A DNA stretch of 39,066 nt from Oxalobacter formigenes (GTDB taxonomy: Bacteria > Pseudomonadota > Gammaproteobacteria > Burkholderiales > Burkholderiaceae_D): contig JAHYZB010000017.1 in NCBI GenBank assembly GCA_019424645.1, positions 1 to 39,066 on the forward strand. Reading direction: 5' to 3'. The stretch's first letter is position 1; every line of letters starts with the position of its first letter. The position numbers and the translations under genes are program-made. Shown piece after piece: positions 1-8,301 of this stretch. The notes below the pieces were generated by a model, which was given only the letters and a program-made list of their open reading frames with translations, ran no database searches and was not told the origin of the DNA.

Positions 1-534
1 GTATGCAACAGTCCCGCCCATCCCGCCGGTTCCGCCGACATTGCCGGAACTGTCACTGCCGGTCTGTCCATTGGTTCCTGTTCCGGTACCCGGTTTGATA
101 AAAGACGTTCCTCCCGCAGCGCCTGTCATACCCGAACTGGACGAACCTGCCGAGCCATCGGGATCAACTGTCGGAATTCCAATAAAAGAACCACCACCGC
201 CACCGCCTCCGGGTGAAGCCGAATCACCGCCATTACCAGCCGGGTCATCGACCCTGCCACCGCCTCTGTTCGCCGCAGTAGACGAGTTGTAGTGTCCCCC
301 GGCACCCCCACCACCACCGGAAATCGTCAGATAATTTTCTGTCGCATGGGCTGGCATGGATAACATCGCAAAACCGGAAACGAACAGACATGAGACAGTC
401 ACCGCAAGAATATTTCGCTGTTGACACTGTTTTTCACCAGACACACGCATCGATCCAGACTGGTCCGGGAGCTTTTTTCTGACCTTACAGTCACTCATTT
501 TTCCCGTCAAACGGGATATTTGTTTGGATTTCAT
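1..534 (-). CDS. Glycine-rich exported protein, N-terminal part (runs off the left edge)
   Basis: An open frame of 178 codons runs from ATG at 534 to the window edge without a stop. The start is preceded by a purine-rich GGAAAAGAG. The product has an unusually long charged N-region of about 43 residues, then a hydrophobic stretch (ILAVTVSCLFVSGFAML) and a cleavage-like site ending PAHA. This resembles the extended signal peptides of large autotransporters and adhesins. The mature part begins TENYLTISGGGGGAGGH and is very rich in Gly, Ser and Thr, low in charge, with runs of five to seven glycines. The C-terminus lies outside the window, so a beta-barrel or anchor domain cannot be checked. An internal ATG at 450 would give a shorter signal peptide but has a poorer ribosome site. 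Surface or secreted location is inferred; no family can be named. Confidence 0.7.
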   Translation of the reverse strand, partial: MKSKQISRLTGKMSDCKVRKKLPDQSGSMRVSGEKQCQQRNILAVTVSCLFVSGFAMLSMPAHATENYLTISGGGGGAGGHYNSSTAANRGGGRVDDPAGNGGDSASPGGGGGGGSFIGIPTVDPDGSAGSSSSGMTGAAGGTSFIKPGTGTGTNGQTGSDSSGNVGGTGGMGGTVAY

Positions 535-961
535 CTCTTTTCCATTCAATAGAAATTTGGCAAATGAATCCCGGCATATGGACTCAACCCGGGAGTTGGA
601 AAGACGACCGGCAGGGAAAAGAAGGAAAACTGAAGGGAAGATTTGAAAACCGCAGAAAATCAACTGGAAAAATCTGCGGTAAAAATGGATTTAGCCCGCC
701 CTGCCGGAACAGGGTAAGACATCTGCTTTCTATTCATGTTGCCTAATAAAATTTGTTTATAAACAATAAGTTGCTCATTATATTTTCATGAATACAAACT
801 GTCGGATTATCGTATTGTGAAATGAAAAAAACAGCAAAACCAAACTCAGAGTATGCCTGCTGAAAAATGGTTCCTGATGATAAGTTAAAAATCTCTGGAC
901 ACTGGATTTCCGACAAAAAAAACCGGCATGAAGCCGGTTTTTAACAAACTTGTACGAAAAA
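535..961. other. Intergenic region between the glycine-rich protein and phoR
   Basis: This 427-base stretch holds the leader of the minus-strand glycine-rich gene and the phoR terminator near 915-942. The part around 735-800 is AT-rich. Short open frames here have neither a plausible ribosome site nor protein-like composition. I see no RNA gene. Confidence 0.5.
915..942 (-). terminator. Rho-independent terminator after phoR
   Basis: The inverted repeat AACCGGC / GCCGGTT has a 5-base loop and is flanked by an A-run on one side and a T-run on the other, so it can work in both directions. It lies about 20 bases beyond the phoR stop codon and closes the pst-pho operon. Confidence 0.8.
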
Positions 962-2257
962 TTACGGGAGAAGAATCCGGTTGGTGAACTGCGCGGAAAA
1001 TTCGCTGCCCCGGCCCGGTTCCGATTCGATATCCAGCTGTGCATCGTGACGTAAAAGGGCATGACGGACAATAGCCAGTCCCAGTCCGGTTCCCCGTTCT
1101 TTTCGTGAGCGGCTCTTGTCGACCAGATAAAAACGCTGGGTCAGGCGGGGAATATGGTGTGGTTCAATCCCGACACCGGTATCCCTGACCGAGAAACGGG
1201 GGCCCGCATCCGTCATGGCCCATTTGACCGTGATGCTGCCGCCATCAGGCGTATAACGGATGGCATTTGTCACGAGATTGGTAAAAGCGGTGCGGATTTC
1301 GTCCATACTGCCGTAAAGCGTTTGCGGGCCATCCAGCTCCAGTGAGATGGTATGCCGTCCGTTCGAAATGGCCTGCCCTGCCTGAACAATCTGGCGGATC
1401 AGCAAATGGGCGTCGAATTCCTCGCGTTTCAAGGGATAATCGGTCGATTCAAGATTGGTGAGCACCAGCATGTTTTCCACAAGCGACTGCATCCGTTCAC
1501 CCTGTTCCTTCATCATTTGCAGATGGGACAGGCGGGTCTCCCTGTCCATATCGGGCTGGGAAAGGGCGACTTCGAGAAAACCGTTAATGACCGTCAACGG
1601 CGTGCGCAATTCATGAGATGCATTGGCAATGAAATCGCGGCGGATCTTTTCGATCCTGACCGACTCGGTCTTGTCATGCGTGACCAGAATCTGGCGGCGG
1701 TTTTCAAATGGAATGATCTGCAAGACCAGACGACGCTCATTGAACGTCATTTCAAGTGGCGTGTCATAACGGCCCAAAATGATGTAATCAATGAACTCGG
1801 GATTCCTGACGAGATTGGTAATGCGCATTTCCCGGTCGCGTTCCAGATTCAGGCCGAGATGTTTTTCCGCCATCGGGTTGCACCATTCCAGGAACTGCAC
1901 ATTGTCCATAATCGCCACACCATCCGGCAAAAAGCTCATCGCTTCCCGAAACCGCGTCAGCCATTCGGTCAAATCCTTTTTGCTGCGTTCCTCATTGCGA
2001 TTCAAACGATACAGGTGCGCATAAACGGCATGCCAGGCACCCCAGCCGTTCGGCAAGCGCTCGCTTCTGGGCGAATCAAGCCAGATATCGAGTTCAGCAA
2101 GATAATAAAGCTGGGAGACGGTAATTGCCGTCGTAAACACCAGCCCTGCCAGAAGGCCGATAATCGGCCCGAAGAAATACCACAATACCGCAGAACCGAT
2201 CCAGATAAACGCCAGCCGCAAGGCTGCCGGAATCCAGAACAACACGTGGGGATTCAT
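962..2257 (-). CDS. phoR: Phosphate regulon sensor histidine kinase PhoR
   Basis: PhoR is the membrane sensor kinase that phosphorylates PhoB when phosphate is limiting and removes phosphate from it when phosphate is plentiful. The protein has 431 residues, the normal PhoR size. Two membrane segments lie at about 10-52, a PAS-like domain at about 105-195, the dimerisation/phosphoacceptor site at 205-270 with His215 in NASHELRTP, and the ATPase domain at about 310-430 (N-box Asn331, DTGVGI at 359, GTGLGL at 389). Its ATG overlaps the phoB stop as ATGA, indicating translational coupling. It is the last gene of the pst-pho operon and is followed by a terminator. As in other PhoR proteins there is no large periplasmic domain, which fits sensing through PhoU and the Pst transporter. 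Confidence 0.96.
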   Translation of the reverse strand: MNPHVLFWIPAALRLAFIWIGSAVLWYFFGPIIGLLAGLVFTTAITVSQLYYLAELDIWLDSPRSERLPNGWGAWHAVYAHLYRLNRNEERSKKDLTEWLTRFREAMSFLPDGVAIMDNVQFLEWCNPMAEKHLGLNLERDREMRITNLVRNPEFIDYIILGRYDTPLEMTFNERRLVLQIIPFENRRQILVTHDKTESVRIEKIRRDFIANASHELRTPLTVINGFLEVALSQPDMDRETRLSHLQMMKEQGERMQSLVENMLVLTNLESTDYPLKREEFDAHLLIRQIVQAGQAISNGRHTISLELDGPQTLYGSMDEIRTAFTNLVTNAIRYTPDGGSITVKWAMTDAGPRFSVRDTGVGIEPHHIPRLTQRFYLVDKSRSRKERGTGLGLAIVRHALLRHDAQLDIESEPGRGSEFSAQFTNRILLP

Positions 2258-2955
2258 TCACTTTTGTCCTTTTCCGAGAGCATATAGCCCATCCCGCGCA
2301 CTGTCCTGACCAGATTTTCCTGCCCCTTTAACGCTTTTCTCAACCGCAGGACATGCACGTCAACCGTTCTTTCCTCGATATCCAGCTGGTTGCTCCACAC
2401 CTTGTCGAGCAACTGGCTGCGGGAAAAGACCCTGTCCGGGTTGGCCATCAGAAATTTCAAAAGCTTGAATTCGGAATTGCCCATCTCGACGTCACTGCCG
2501 CCGATAGTAACCTGACAGCTTTCCGGGTCGAGCGTGACACTTGCCGCACGCAAAAGGCTCTTCGCCCTTTCCGGCACCTTGCGGCGCAAGAGGGCATTGA
2601 TGCGGGCGACCAGCTCCTTGGGAGAAAACGGCTTCGTGATATAGTCGTCCGCCCCCTGATCCAGACCGGCCACCTTGTCTTCCTCAAGTGTTTTTGCGGT
2701 CAGCATGATGACAGGCAGGGCTTTCATCTCCCGATGTTCGCGAATCCGGGTCAACAGGCGCAAACCGGACAGATCCGGCAGCATCCAGTCCAGCAAAACC
2801 ACGTCCGGACGAAAACGCTGCAAGGCCGTCCAGGCGTCGTTACCGGAAAAAACCGTTACCGGACGCCAGCCGGCGGACTTGACTGAAAAAGCGATCAACT
2901 CCGCAATCGCCGGTTCATCTTCCACTACCAGAATCGAAATCTCGTCACTTGCCAT
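2254..2955 (-). CDS. phoB: Phosphate regulon response regulator PhoB
   Basis: PhoB is the DNA-binding activator that recognises Pho boxes. The 233-residue protein is an OmpR-type regulator. The receiver domain spans 1-120, with acidic pocket Glu12/Asp13, phosphoacceptor Asp56 in LLDWMLPDLSG and Lys108 in YITKPF. The winged-helix DNA-binding domain spans about 130-228 and contains the PhoB-typical DIEERTVDVHVLRLRKAL. The start ATG at 2955 has GGGAAG about eight bases upstream. The gap to phoU is about 100 bases and shows no terminator, so it is probably read from the pstS promoter. Likely targets within the window are the candidate Pho boxes before pstS and before the porin at 20161. Confidence 0.97.
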   Translation of the reverse strand: MASDEISILVVEDEPAIAELIAFSVKSAGWRPVTVFSGNDAWTALQRFRPDVVLLDWMLPDLSGLRLLTRIREHREMKALPVIMLTAKTLEEDKVAGLDQGADDYITKPFSPKELVARINALLRRKVPERAKSLLRAASVTLDPESCQVTIGGSDVEMGNSEFKLLKFLMANPDRVFSRSQLLDKVWSNQLDIEERTVDVHVLRLRKALKGQENLVRTVRGMGYMLSEKDKSE

Positions 2956-3057
2956 TGAAAAAGCTTCCCGTTTTAAAATTTCCGTCAGTCGATGATTCCA
3001 TCTGACCGGCTATTGCAAAAATTGCCGGAAAGACAAAAAACGCCAGACCCTTCCAGC

Positions 3058-3801
3058 TTACTCTATCGCCCCCTGAAACTGCAATCGATAATCGGTATGG
3101 CGAATGTCTTCACCGTCCACCACATAAATCACGTATTCCCCGATATTGGTCGCATGATCCCCGATGCGTTCAATTGCCTTGGCGGCCCAGAGAATATCGA
3201 GACCGGCCGCGACCGTACCCGGTTCCGCAGACATATACTCGATCAGATCACGCATCATATCGTGAAATTCCCCGTCGATAACGGCGTCAAGCGCCATCAG
3301 CCTGATGGCCTGTTCCCTGTCCATTCGGGCATAGGCGTCAAGCGCCTCGCGCAGCATTTGCCGTGCCGTTTTCGACATACCTGCCAGCGTCTGGTAGTGG
3401 TTGGGAAGCAGCAATTCACGCGAGCGGATATTTTTGGCCGAGCGTGCGATTTTCGTCGCCTCGTCGCCAATCCTTTCCAGATCGGTAATGACTTTCCCCG
3501 TCGCCGTCACATTGCGCAAATCGTTGGCAGCGGGCTGCCGCCTGACGATCAGCTCTGTCAGCGAATGATCCAGCTCCACTTCCTGTCTGTTGACCTTTTC
3601 ATCGCCCTTGATGACGCGGTCAGCCAGGACTTCGTCGCCCTTTTCCAACGCGATCATCGCGTCACGGAACTGGTCTTCAACCAGACCGCCCATCAAAAGC
3701 ACCTTCGAACGGATCCATTCCAGATCCTGATCGTACTGTTTGGAAGAATGCATTCCCGACATCTGTTTTCCGTCCCGTTCCTTGTTGTCCGTCAAATTCA
3801 T
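3058..3801 (-). CDS. phoU: Phosphate signalling protein PhoU
   Basis: PhoU is a cytoplasmic helical protein that links the PstSCAB transporter to PhoR and keeps the Pho regulon off when phosphate is sufficient. It shows the two PhoU repeats: each contains an ER-IGD-AT type metal-binding motif (DLERIGDEATKIARSAKN and AIERIGDHATNIGEYVIY). The frame is open far upstream into pstB, but a start near 3800 gives the usual length of 247 residues. Two adjacent ATGs (3804 and 3801) follow a GGGGG ribosome site; spacing favours 3801. The gene begins about 10 bases after the pstB stop, so coupling is likely. Confidence 0.95.
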   Translation of the reverse strand: MNLTDNKERDGKQMSGMHSSKQYDQDLEWIRSKVLLMGGLVEDQFRDAMIALEKGDEVLADRVIKGDEKVNRQEVELDHSLTELIVRRQPAANDLRNVTATGKVITDLERIGDEATKIARSAKNIRSRELLLPNHYQTLAGMSKTARQMLREALDAYARMDREQAIRLMALDAVIDGEFHDMMRDLIEYMSAEPGTVAAGLDILWAAKAIERIGDHATNIGEYVIYVVDGEDIRHTDYRLQFQGAIE

Positions 3802-3811
3802 CATTTTCCCC

Positions 3812-4696
3812 CTAGCCGAAACGTCCGGTAATGTAGTCCTGCGTTTCCTTTTTCTCCGGCCGCATGAAGATCTTGTTCGTTTCGCCGAATTCCACGAGTT
3901 CGCCGAGATACATGTAAGCGGTATAGTCAGAACAACGCGCACCCTGCTGCATGTTATGGGTCACTATCGCAATCGTGTATTCATCCTTCAGTTCGGCAAT
4001 CAGCTCTTCCACTTTCGCCGTCGAAATCGGGTCCAGCGCCGAAGTCGGTTCATCCAGCAACAGCACTTCCGGCTTCACCGCCACGCAACGGGCGATACAC
4101 AAACGCTGCTGCTGTCCGCCGGAAAGACTCTGCCCGCTCTTGTGCAACTTGTCCTTCACTTCACCCCAGAGCGCCGCCTTGTTCAGTGCCCACTCGACCC
4201 GTTCGTCCATTTCCACACGGGAAAGGTCTTCATACAGACGCACGCCAAAGGCAATATTTTCATAAATCGTCATCGGAAAAGGGGTCGGCTTCTGGAATAC
4301 CATACCAACCCGGGCACGCAGCATATTCACATCCACGTCGGAATCAAGAATGTTCTTTCCCCTGAACAGGATCTCGCCTTGTGCCCGCTGTTTCGGATAC
4401 AGGTCATACATCCGGTTCATCGTGCGCAATAGCGTCGATTTTCCGCAGCCGGACGGGCCGATAAACGCCGTCACTTTCTTTTCGTGAATCGTCAGATCCA
4501 CATCCTTCAGTCCCTGAAAATCGCCATAATAAAAATTCAGGTTCTTTATCTCGATACTTTTCTTAACTTCTTCCGTTTTAGCCTGCGAAGCCTCATTCGC
4601 CTGCGGCCGTGCCATCATCGCAATCGCCATGTCATTTTCCACTGAAGCGCCTTTACCATCCGGTCTTTGGCTCGTTCCATTCATTGTGCAATTCAT
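3812..4696 (-). CDS. pstB: Phosphate ABC transporter ATP-binding protein PstB
   Basis: PstB is the ATPase of the high-affinity phosphate transporter. It carries Walker A (GPSGCGKST), Q-loop (MVFQKPTPFPM), ABC signature (LSGGQQQR) and Walker B with the family extension (LLLDEPTSALDP). The frame is open to 4768, overlapping pstA, and has several possible starts. ATG 4696 has AAAGGA six bases upstream and gives 294 residues. ATG 4717 lies just after the pstA stop but lacks a ribosome site. The N-terminus carries about 45 residues, poor in conserved sequence, before the ATPase core. It is the fourth gene of the operon. Confidence 0.96.
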   Translation of the reverse strand: MNCTMNGTSQRPDGKGASVENDMAIAMMARPQANEASQAKTEEVKKSIEIKNLNFYYGDFQGLKDVDLTIHEKKVTAFIGPSGCGKSTLLRTMNRMYDLYPKQRAQGEILFRGKNILDSDVDVNMLRARVGMVFQKPTPFPMTIYENIAFGVRLYEDLSRVEMDERVEWALNKAALWGEVKDKLHKSGQSLSGGQQQRLCIARCVAVKPEVLLLDEPTSALDPISTAKVEELIAELKDEYTIAIVTHNMQQGARCSDYTAYMYLGELVEFGETNKIFMRPEKKETQDYITGRFG

Positions 4697-4724
4697 ATCC
4701 ATTCCTTTATTCGCCATACAGCGA

Positions 4725-5585
4725 TCAACTCTCGGCCTTGTGGGCAAAAACGACACGCGAGAGGACATTCAGTCCCAGCACACCCAGCGTGATCAGAAAC
4801 GCGCCACCCCATGCCAGCTCGCGCCAGTTGTCATACGGACTCATCGCAAACTGGTAAATCACGACTGGCAGGTTTGCCATCGGGGCATTCATGTTCGACG
4901 AGAAAAACTGGTTATTCAGGGCCGTAAAGAGCAAGGGAGCGGTTTCGCCTGAAATGCGCGCCACGGCAAGAAGTACACCGGTCAGTACCCCCGCCTTGAC
5001 GGCTTTCAGACGAATACTGGTTGCCACTTTCCACTTCGGAGCACCGAGTGCAAACGCCGCTTCACGCAATGCGGGGGGCACCAGATTCAAAAAGTTGTCC
5101 GTCGTTCTGACCACCACCGGCAACGCGATCAGCGACAGGGCGAAACTGCCCGCCCAGCCGGAAAAGTGCTTCATGTTGGCGACGACAATCGCGTAAATGA
5201 ACAGGCCGATCACAATCGAAGGCGCCGACAGCATGATATCGACCGTAAAGCGGGTCACCTTGCCGAACCAGCTCGTTTCACCGTATTCGGCCAGATACAT
5301 CCCGGCCATAATGCCGACCGGCGTGGTAATCGCCGTCGTGGCAGCCACCATCAATACCGTCCCGACAATCGCATTCCAGAGACCGCCGCCCTCTTCACCT
5401 GGCGGAGGCGTCGTTTCGGAAAAGAATGCCCAGTTCAGCGCACCCACCCCATTGACGAGAAGCGTATATAAAATCCAGACCAGAAAGGCGATTCCGAAAA
5501 CCATCGCGGAAACGGACATCAGCATGCCCAGCCCGTGACGCAATTTGCGCCTTCTGACAATCGTTTCAGTGCTTTTGCGTCTCAT
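4725..5585 (-). CDS. pstA: Phosphate ABC transporter permease PstA
   Basis: PstA is one of two membrane subunits of the phosphate importer. The 286-residue protein has about six hydrophobic segments and the permease coupling loop near residues 200-225 (LAVARISGETAPLLFTA), which is characteristic of PstA. The start at 5585 is set by a strong AAGGAGGG inside the end of pstC. Only one base separates it from the pstC stop codon, so the two permeases are almost certainly translationally coupled. Confidence 0.96.
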   Translation of the reverse strand: MRRKSTETIVRRRKLRHGLGMLMSVSAMVFGIAFLVWILYTLLVNGVGALNWAFFSETTPPPGEEGGGLWNAIVGTVLMVAATTAITTPVGIMAGMYLAEYGETSWFGKVTRFTVDIMLSAPSIVIGLFIYAIVVANMKHFSGWAGSFALSLIALPVVVRTTDNFLNLVPPALREAAFALGAPKWKVATSIRLKAVKAGVLTGVLLAVARISGETAPLLFTALNNQFFSSNMNAPMANLPVVIYQFAMSPYDNWRELAWGGAFLITLGVLGLNVLSRVVFAHKAES

Positions 5586-5586
5586 C

Positions 5587-6618
5587 TTACAAACCCTCCT
5601 TCTTCGCCATCCGTGCCAGCATCAATTTGGAAGCCGCCAGCACGATAAAGGTAATCACAAACAGGATCAGGCCAAGCGCGAACAGGGCCGAAATATGCAG
5701 TTCCGAACTCGCTTCAGCGAATTCATTCGCCAGCGTCGATGCAATACTGTTGCCCGGCGCGAATAAGGACGAGGAAATTTTGTTGGCATTACCGATCACA
5801 AACGTGACCGCCATCGTTTCGCCAAGCGCACGGCCCAGACCCAGCATGATTCCGCCAACCACACCGTTACGGGTGTAATGCAATACAATCCGTTTCATCA
5901 CTTCCCAGCGGGTGCAGCCCAGCGCATAAGCCGATTCCTTCAGAACCGCAGGCACTGTCTCGAACACGTCGCGCATCACGGAAGAAATGAACGGGATAAT
6001 CATAATCGCCAGAATGATGCCGGCGGTCAAAACACCGATCCCCATCACCGGGCCGGTAAACAGCAGGTCGAGGCCGGGAATTCTCCCCAGCGTCGATTCC
6101 AGCATAGGCTGGACGTGATCGGCAAAAAGCGGAGCCAGAACAAACAGGCCCCACATACCGAAAATAATACTTGGAATCCCTGCCAGCAGTTCAATTGCCG
6201 TTCCCAGCGAACGGCGCAGCCAGACAGGACAGAGTTCCGTCAGAAACAGGGCAATCCCGAAACTGACCGGCACCGCAATCAGCAAGGCAATAAACGACGT
6301 CATCAGGGTACCGAAAATCGCGATTGCCGCGCCATACACATCGTTGACCGGGTCCCACTCCACCGTCGTGATGAATGCAAAACCGAATTCTTTAAAGGCA
6401 GGAATCGAGCTGTGAATCAACGAAACGAGTATGCCTGCCAATACCATCAACACAAACAGGGCAAACAGAAACGTCACCCCATGAAAAATGCCGTCCTGCC
6501 ATTTCTGGCGGCGGCTGATCGCCTTCATCCGTTCCGAGACAGACTCCATCAAATTTTCTCCGCCCTCTGCCTTGCCTGCGGAAGCTTCCTTATCCAACAC
6601 TGAAACCGGTACGCTCAT
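5587..6618 (-). CDS. pstC: Phosphate ABC transporter permease PstC
   Basis: PstC is the partner permease of PstA. It has 343 residues with a cytoplasmic N-terminus of about 45 residues, then about six hydrophobic segments. The PstC-type coupling loop is present (GLGRALGETMAVTFVIGNA). Its ATG follows an AGGTG ribosome site. It is separated from pstS by about 110 bases that contain a hairpin (6666-6692), a common way to give more PstS than membrane subunits. Confidence 0.96.
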   Translation of the reverse strand: MSVPVSVLDKEASAGKAEGGENLMESVSERMKAISRRQKWQDGIFHGVTFLFALFVLMVLAGILVSLIHSSIPAFKEFGFAFITTVEWDPVNDVYGAAIAIFGTLMTSFIALLIAVPVSFGIALFLTELCPVWLRRSLGTAIELLAGIPSIIFGMWGLFVLAPLFADHVQPMLESTLGRIPGLDLLFTGPVMGIGVLTAGIILAIMIIPFISSVMRDVFETVPAVLKESAYALGCTRWEVMKRIVLHYTRNGVVGGIMLGLGRALGETMAVTFVIGNANKISSSLFAPGNSIASTLANEFAEASSELHISALFALGLILFVITFIVLAASKLMLARMAKKEGL

Positions 6619-6665
6619 CTGAATTCACCTGTTTTCATTTTTTCAACCAATTTTTTGAACTGAAA

Positions 6666-6692
6666 GCCTGCTTCTCTTGTGGAAAAGCAGGC
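6666..6692 (-). terminator. Hairpin between pstS and pstC (partial terminator or mRNA stabiliser)
   Basis: A perfect 8-bp stem, GCCTGCTT / AAGCAGGC, with an 11-base loop lies just after pstS. On the minus strand it is followed by TTTCAG and not by a clean T-run. It could reduce read-through into pstC or protect the 3' end of a separate pstS message. Confidence 0.5.
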
Positions 6693-6729
6693 AACAGTAA
6701 AACCAACATTCAATTTCGGTCACTTACTC

Positions 6730-7764
6730 TTATTTCCACACAGCCTGACCGTTTGCACCCTTCAACTCAGTCTTCCAGGATTTTTCAATCATCTTCACGA
6801 CTGGAGCAGGCAGGGCGACGTAGTCCAGCTCGGTTGCCATCCTGCCGCCGTTCTTGAATGACCAGTTGAAGAACTTCAGCACTTCCGCACCTTTGGCCGG
6901 ATTGGCCTGAACTTTCTGCATCAGGATAAAAGATGCCCCTGTAATCGGCCAGCCGGAACCGTTCGTCAGGATCACGCCATAACCCGGCGTCTTGCTCCAG
7001 GGAGCTTTTGCTGCGGCCTGTTTGAAGGAAGCATCGTCCGGCGTAACGAACTTGCCGTTTTTGCCTTTCAGCTGGGTATAGGCGATATTGTTTTTCTTCG
7101 CATAGGCGTATTCGACGTAACCGATAGAACCCTTGATACGCTGGACGTTGGCGGCAACACCTTCGTTACCCTTGCCACCCACACCGGTCGGCCATTTGAC
7201 CGCCGTGCCGGAACCAACCTTCGCCTTGAAGTCCGGGCTGACCTTGGACAGATAATCCGTCCACAAAAAAGACGTACCGGAACCGTCAGCGCGGTGCACG
7301 ACCGTAATGGCAGAACCCGGCAGGGAGACCCCCGGATTCATCGACGTGATCTTGCCATCGTTCCATTTGGTGATCTTGCCCAGATAAATGTCAGCCAACA
7401 CGTCACCGGACATTTTCAGCTGTCCGGCTTTGACACCCGGCAGGTTCACGATAGGTACGACACCACCTAAAATCGCAGGGAACTGCACCAGACCCGCGGC
7501 CTGCAATTCGGATGCTTTCAATGGCATGTCCGAAGCGCCGAAATCGACGGTTTTGGCCTTGATCTGCTTGATGCCGCCGCCGGAACCGATCGCCTGATAA
7601 TTCAGTTTGTTACCCGTAGCCGATTTGTACGATTCGGCCCATTTTGCGTAAATCGGATAAGGAAAGGTCGCTCCGGCCCCCGTAATATCCGCTGCACAAA
7701 CCGACGCAGAGACCATTGCCGATGCCGCTGCCATGATTAACTTGCCCGTAAAAGAGACTTTCAT
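6730..7764 (-). CDS. pstS: Phosphate-binding periplasmic protein PstS
   Basis: PstS captures phosphate in the periplasm and delivers it to PstCA. The protein has 344 residues with a clear Sec signal peptide (about 1-24, ending SASVCA, then ADITGAGATFPYP). Phosphate-contact motifs are present: GATFPYPIYAKW, IGSGGGIKQI, DFGASDMPL and RADGSGTSFLWTDYL. Two starts are possible. ATG 7764 has GAGG six bases upstream; ATG 7770 touches that site and is less likely. A Pho box lies about 50 bases upstream at 7815-7836, so this is the promoter-proximal gene of the operon and should be strongly induced by phosphate starvation. Confidence 0.97.
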   Translation of the reverse strand: MKVSFTGKLIMAAASAMVSASVCAADITGAGATFPYPIYAKWAESYKSATGNKLNYQAIGSGGGIKQIKAKTVDFGASDMPLKASELQAAGLVQFPAILGGVVPIVNLPGVKAGQLKMSGDVLADIYLGKITKWNDGKITSMNPGVSLPGSAITVVHRADGSGTSFLWTDYLSKVSPDFKAKVGSGTAVKWPTGVGGKGNEGVAANVQRIKGSIGYVEYAYAKKNNIAYTQLKGKNGKFVTPDDASFKQAAAKAPWSKTPGYGVILTNGSGWPITGASFILMQKVQANPAKGAEVLKFFNWSFKNGGRMATELDYVALPAPVVKMIEKSWKTELKGANGQAVWK

Positions 7765-7814
7765 ACACATCCTCGCTTCATTAAAAAAATTGGGATATGC
7801 ACACTGTAAAAAAC

Positions 7815-7836
7815 GAATATGACAACTTTGTTACAA
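7815..7836 (-). promoter_or_regulatory. Pho box of the pst-pho operon
   Basis: On the minus strand two 11-base direct repeats stand head to tail, TTGTAACAAAG and TTGTCATATTC. This is the PhoB recognition pattern (CTGTCAT-AWAW repeated every 11 bases), and the second copy matches the E. coli pstS box over TGTCATATT. The box would replace the -35 region. A possible -10 (TACAGT) follows about 10 bases downstream. Confidence 0.85.
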
Positions 7837-7938
7837 AAATGACGAAATTCTGAAATGTTTGTCATAAACAGTTAAAACAGGCGTCTGAGGCAGTCATATA
7901 AAAAAAGGAGGAACCCCGTCCATCAGGAAACATCAGGC

Positions 7939-7967
7939 TTGACGCCCCATTTGTAACTATATACAGT
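7939..7967 (+). promoter_or_regulatory. Candidate promoter of hicAB
   Basis: TTGACG (7939-7944) and TACAGT (7962-7967) are separated by 17 bases. Transcription would then begin near 7974, which is the hicA ATG itself, predicting a leaderless message. The -10 lies inside the 7950-7973 palindrome, so a bound repressor would block it. Confidence 0.5.
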
Positions 7968-7973
7968 TACAAA
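7950..7973. promoter_or_regulatory. Palindromic operator abutting the hicA start
   Basis: TTTGTAACT and AGTTACAAA form perfect 9-bp arms around ATATAC and end directly at the hicA ATG. HicB-type antitoxins with a C-terminal ribbon-helix-helix domain bind such palindromes to repress their own operon, so this is the probable HicB/HicAB operator. Confidence 0.7.
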
Positions 7974-8219
7974 ATGAACCAACGTGAAAAACTGCTGGCG
8001 AAAGCGAAACGAACGCCCGACAAACTGGCGTTCGAGGAGCTGGAGAAACTTTTGAAATCAAAAGGCTGGACATTTTCCCGCCAGAAGGGATCACACAGAA
8101 TATGGATATCGCCGAAGAATGAACTCGTCCCCATTCAGTCTTACGGCAAATACGCCAAGTCCTATCAGGTCAGGCGAATATTGTTCATCATGGAACGGCA
8201 AGAAAAACCACAGGAATGA
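7974..8219 (+). CDS. hicA: HicA-type mRNA interferase toxin
   Basis: HicA toxins are small double-stranded-RNA-binding-fold ribonucleases that cleave mRNA in a translation-independent way and are neutralised by HicB. The 81-residue protein has the family core: a lysine-rich helix (FEELEKLLKSKGW) followed by the catalytic histidine motif KGSHRIW (His41), then VPIQSYGKYAKSYQVRRIL. There is no recognisable ribosome site before the ATG, only the operator palindrome, so the message may be leaderless or weakly translated. hicB follows 82 bases downstream on the same strand, a toxin-first order that is usual for hicAB. Confidence 0.85.
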   Translation: MNQREKLLAKAKRTPDKLAFEELEKLLKSKGWTFSRQKGSHRIWISPKNELVPIQSYGKYAKSYQVRRILFIMERQEKPQE

Positions 8220-8301
8220 TCTCCAGCGACAAACGAGAACAGGGATATCTTTTAAAATCACATGACAGACACCCGAAAATCAGGGTGAGGGAGACACTAA
8301 T

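Noticed and set aside
41..292. Proline-rich open frame on the plus strand
   Set aside because: It is the complement of the glycine-rich minus-strand gene; Gly codons read as Pro on the other strand.
1352..2287. Long plus-strand frame opposite phoR
   Set aside because: Fully antisense to a convincing PhoR and without family features or a ribosome site.
3802..3942. Upstream extension of phoU
   Set aside because: It lies in the end of pstB in another frame, and the translation is not PhoU-like; starts near 3800 have a GGGGG site.
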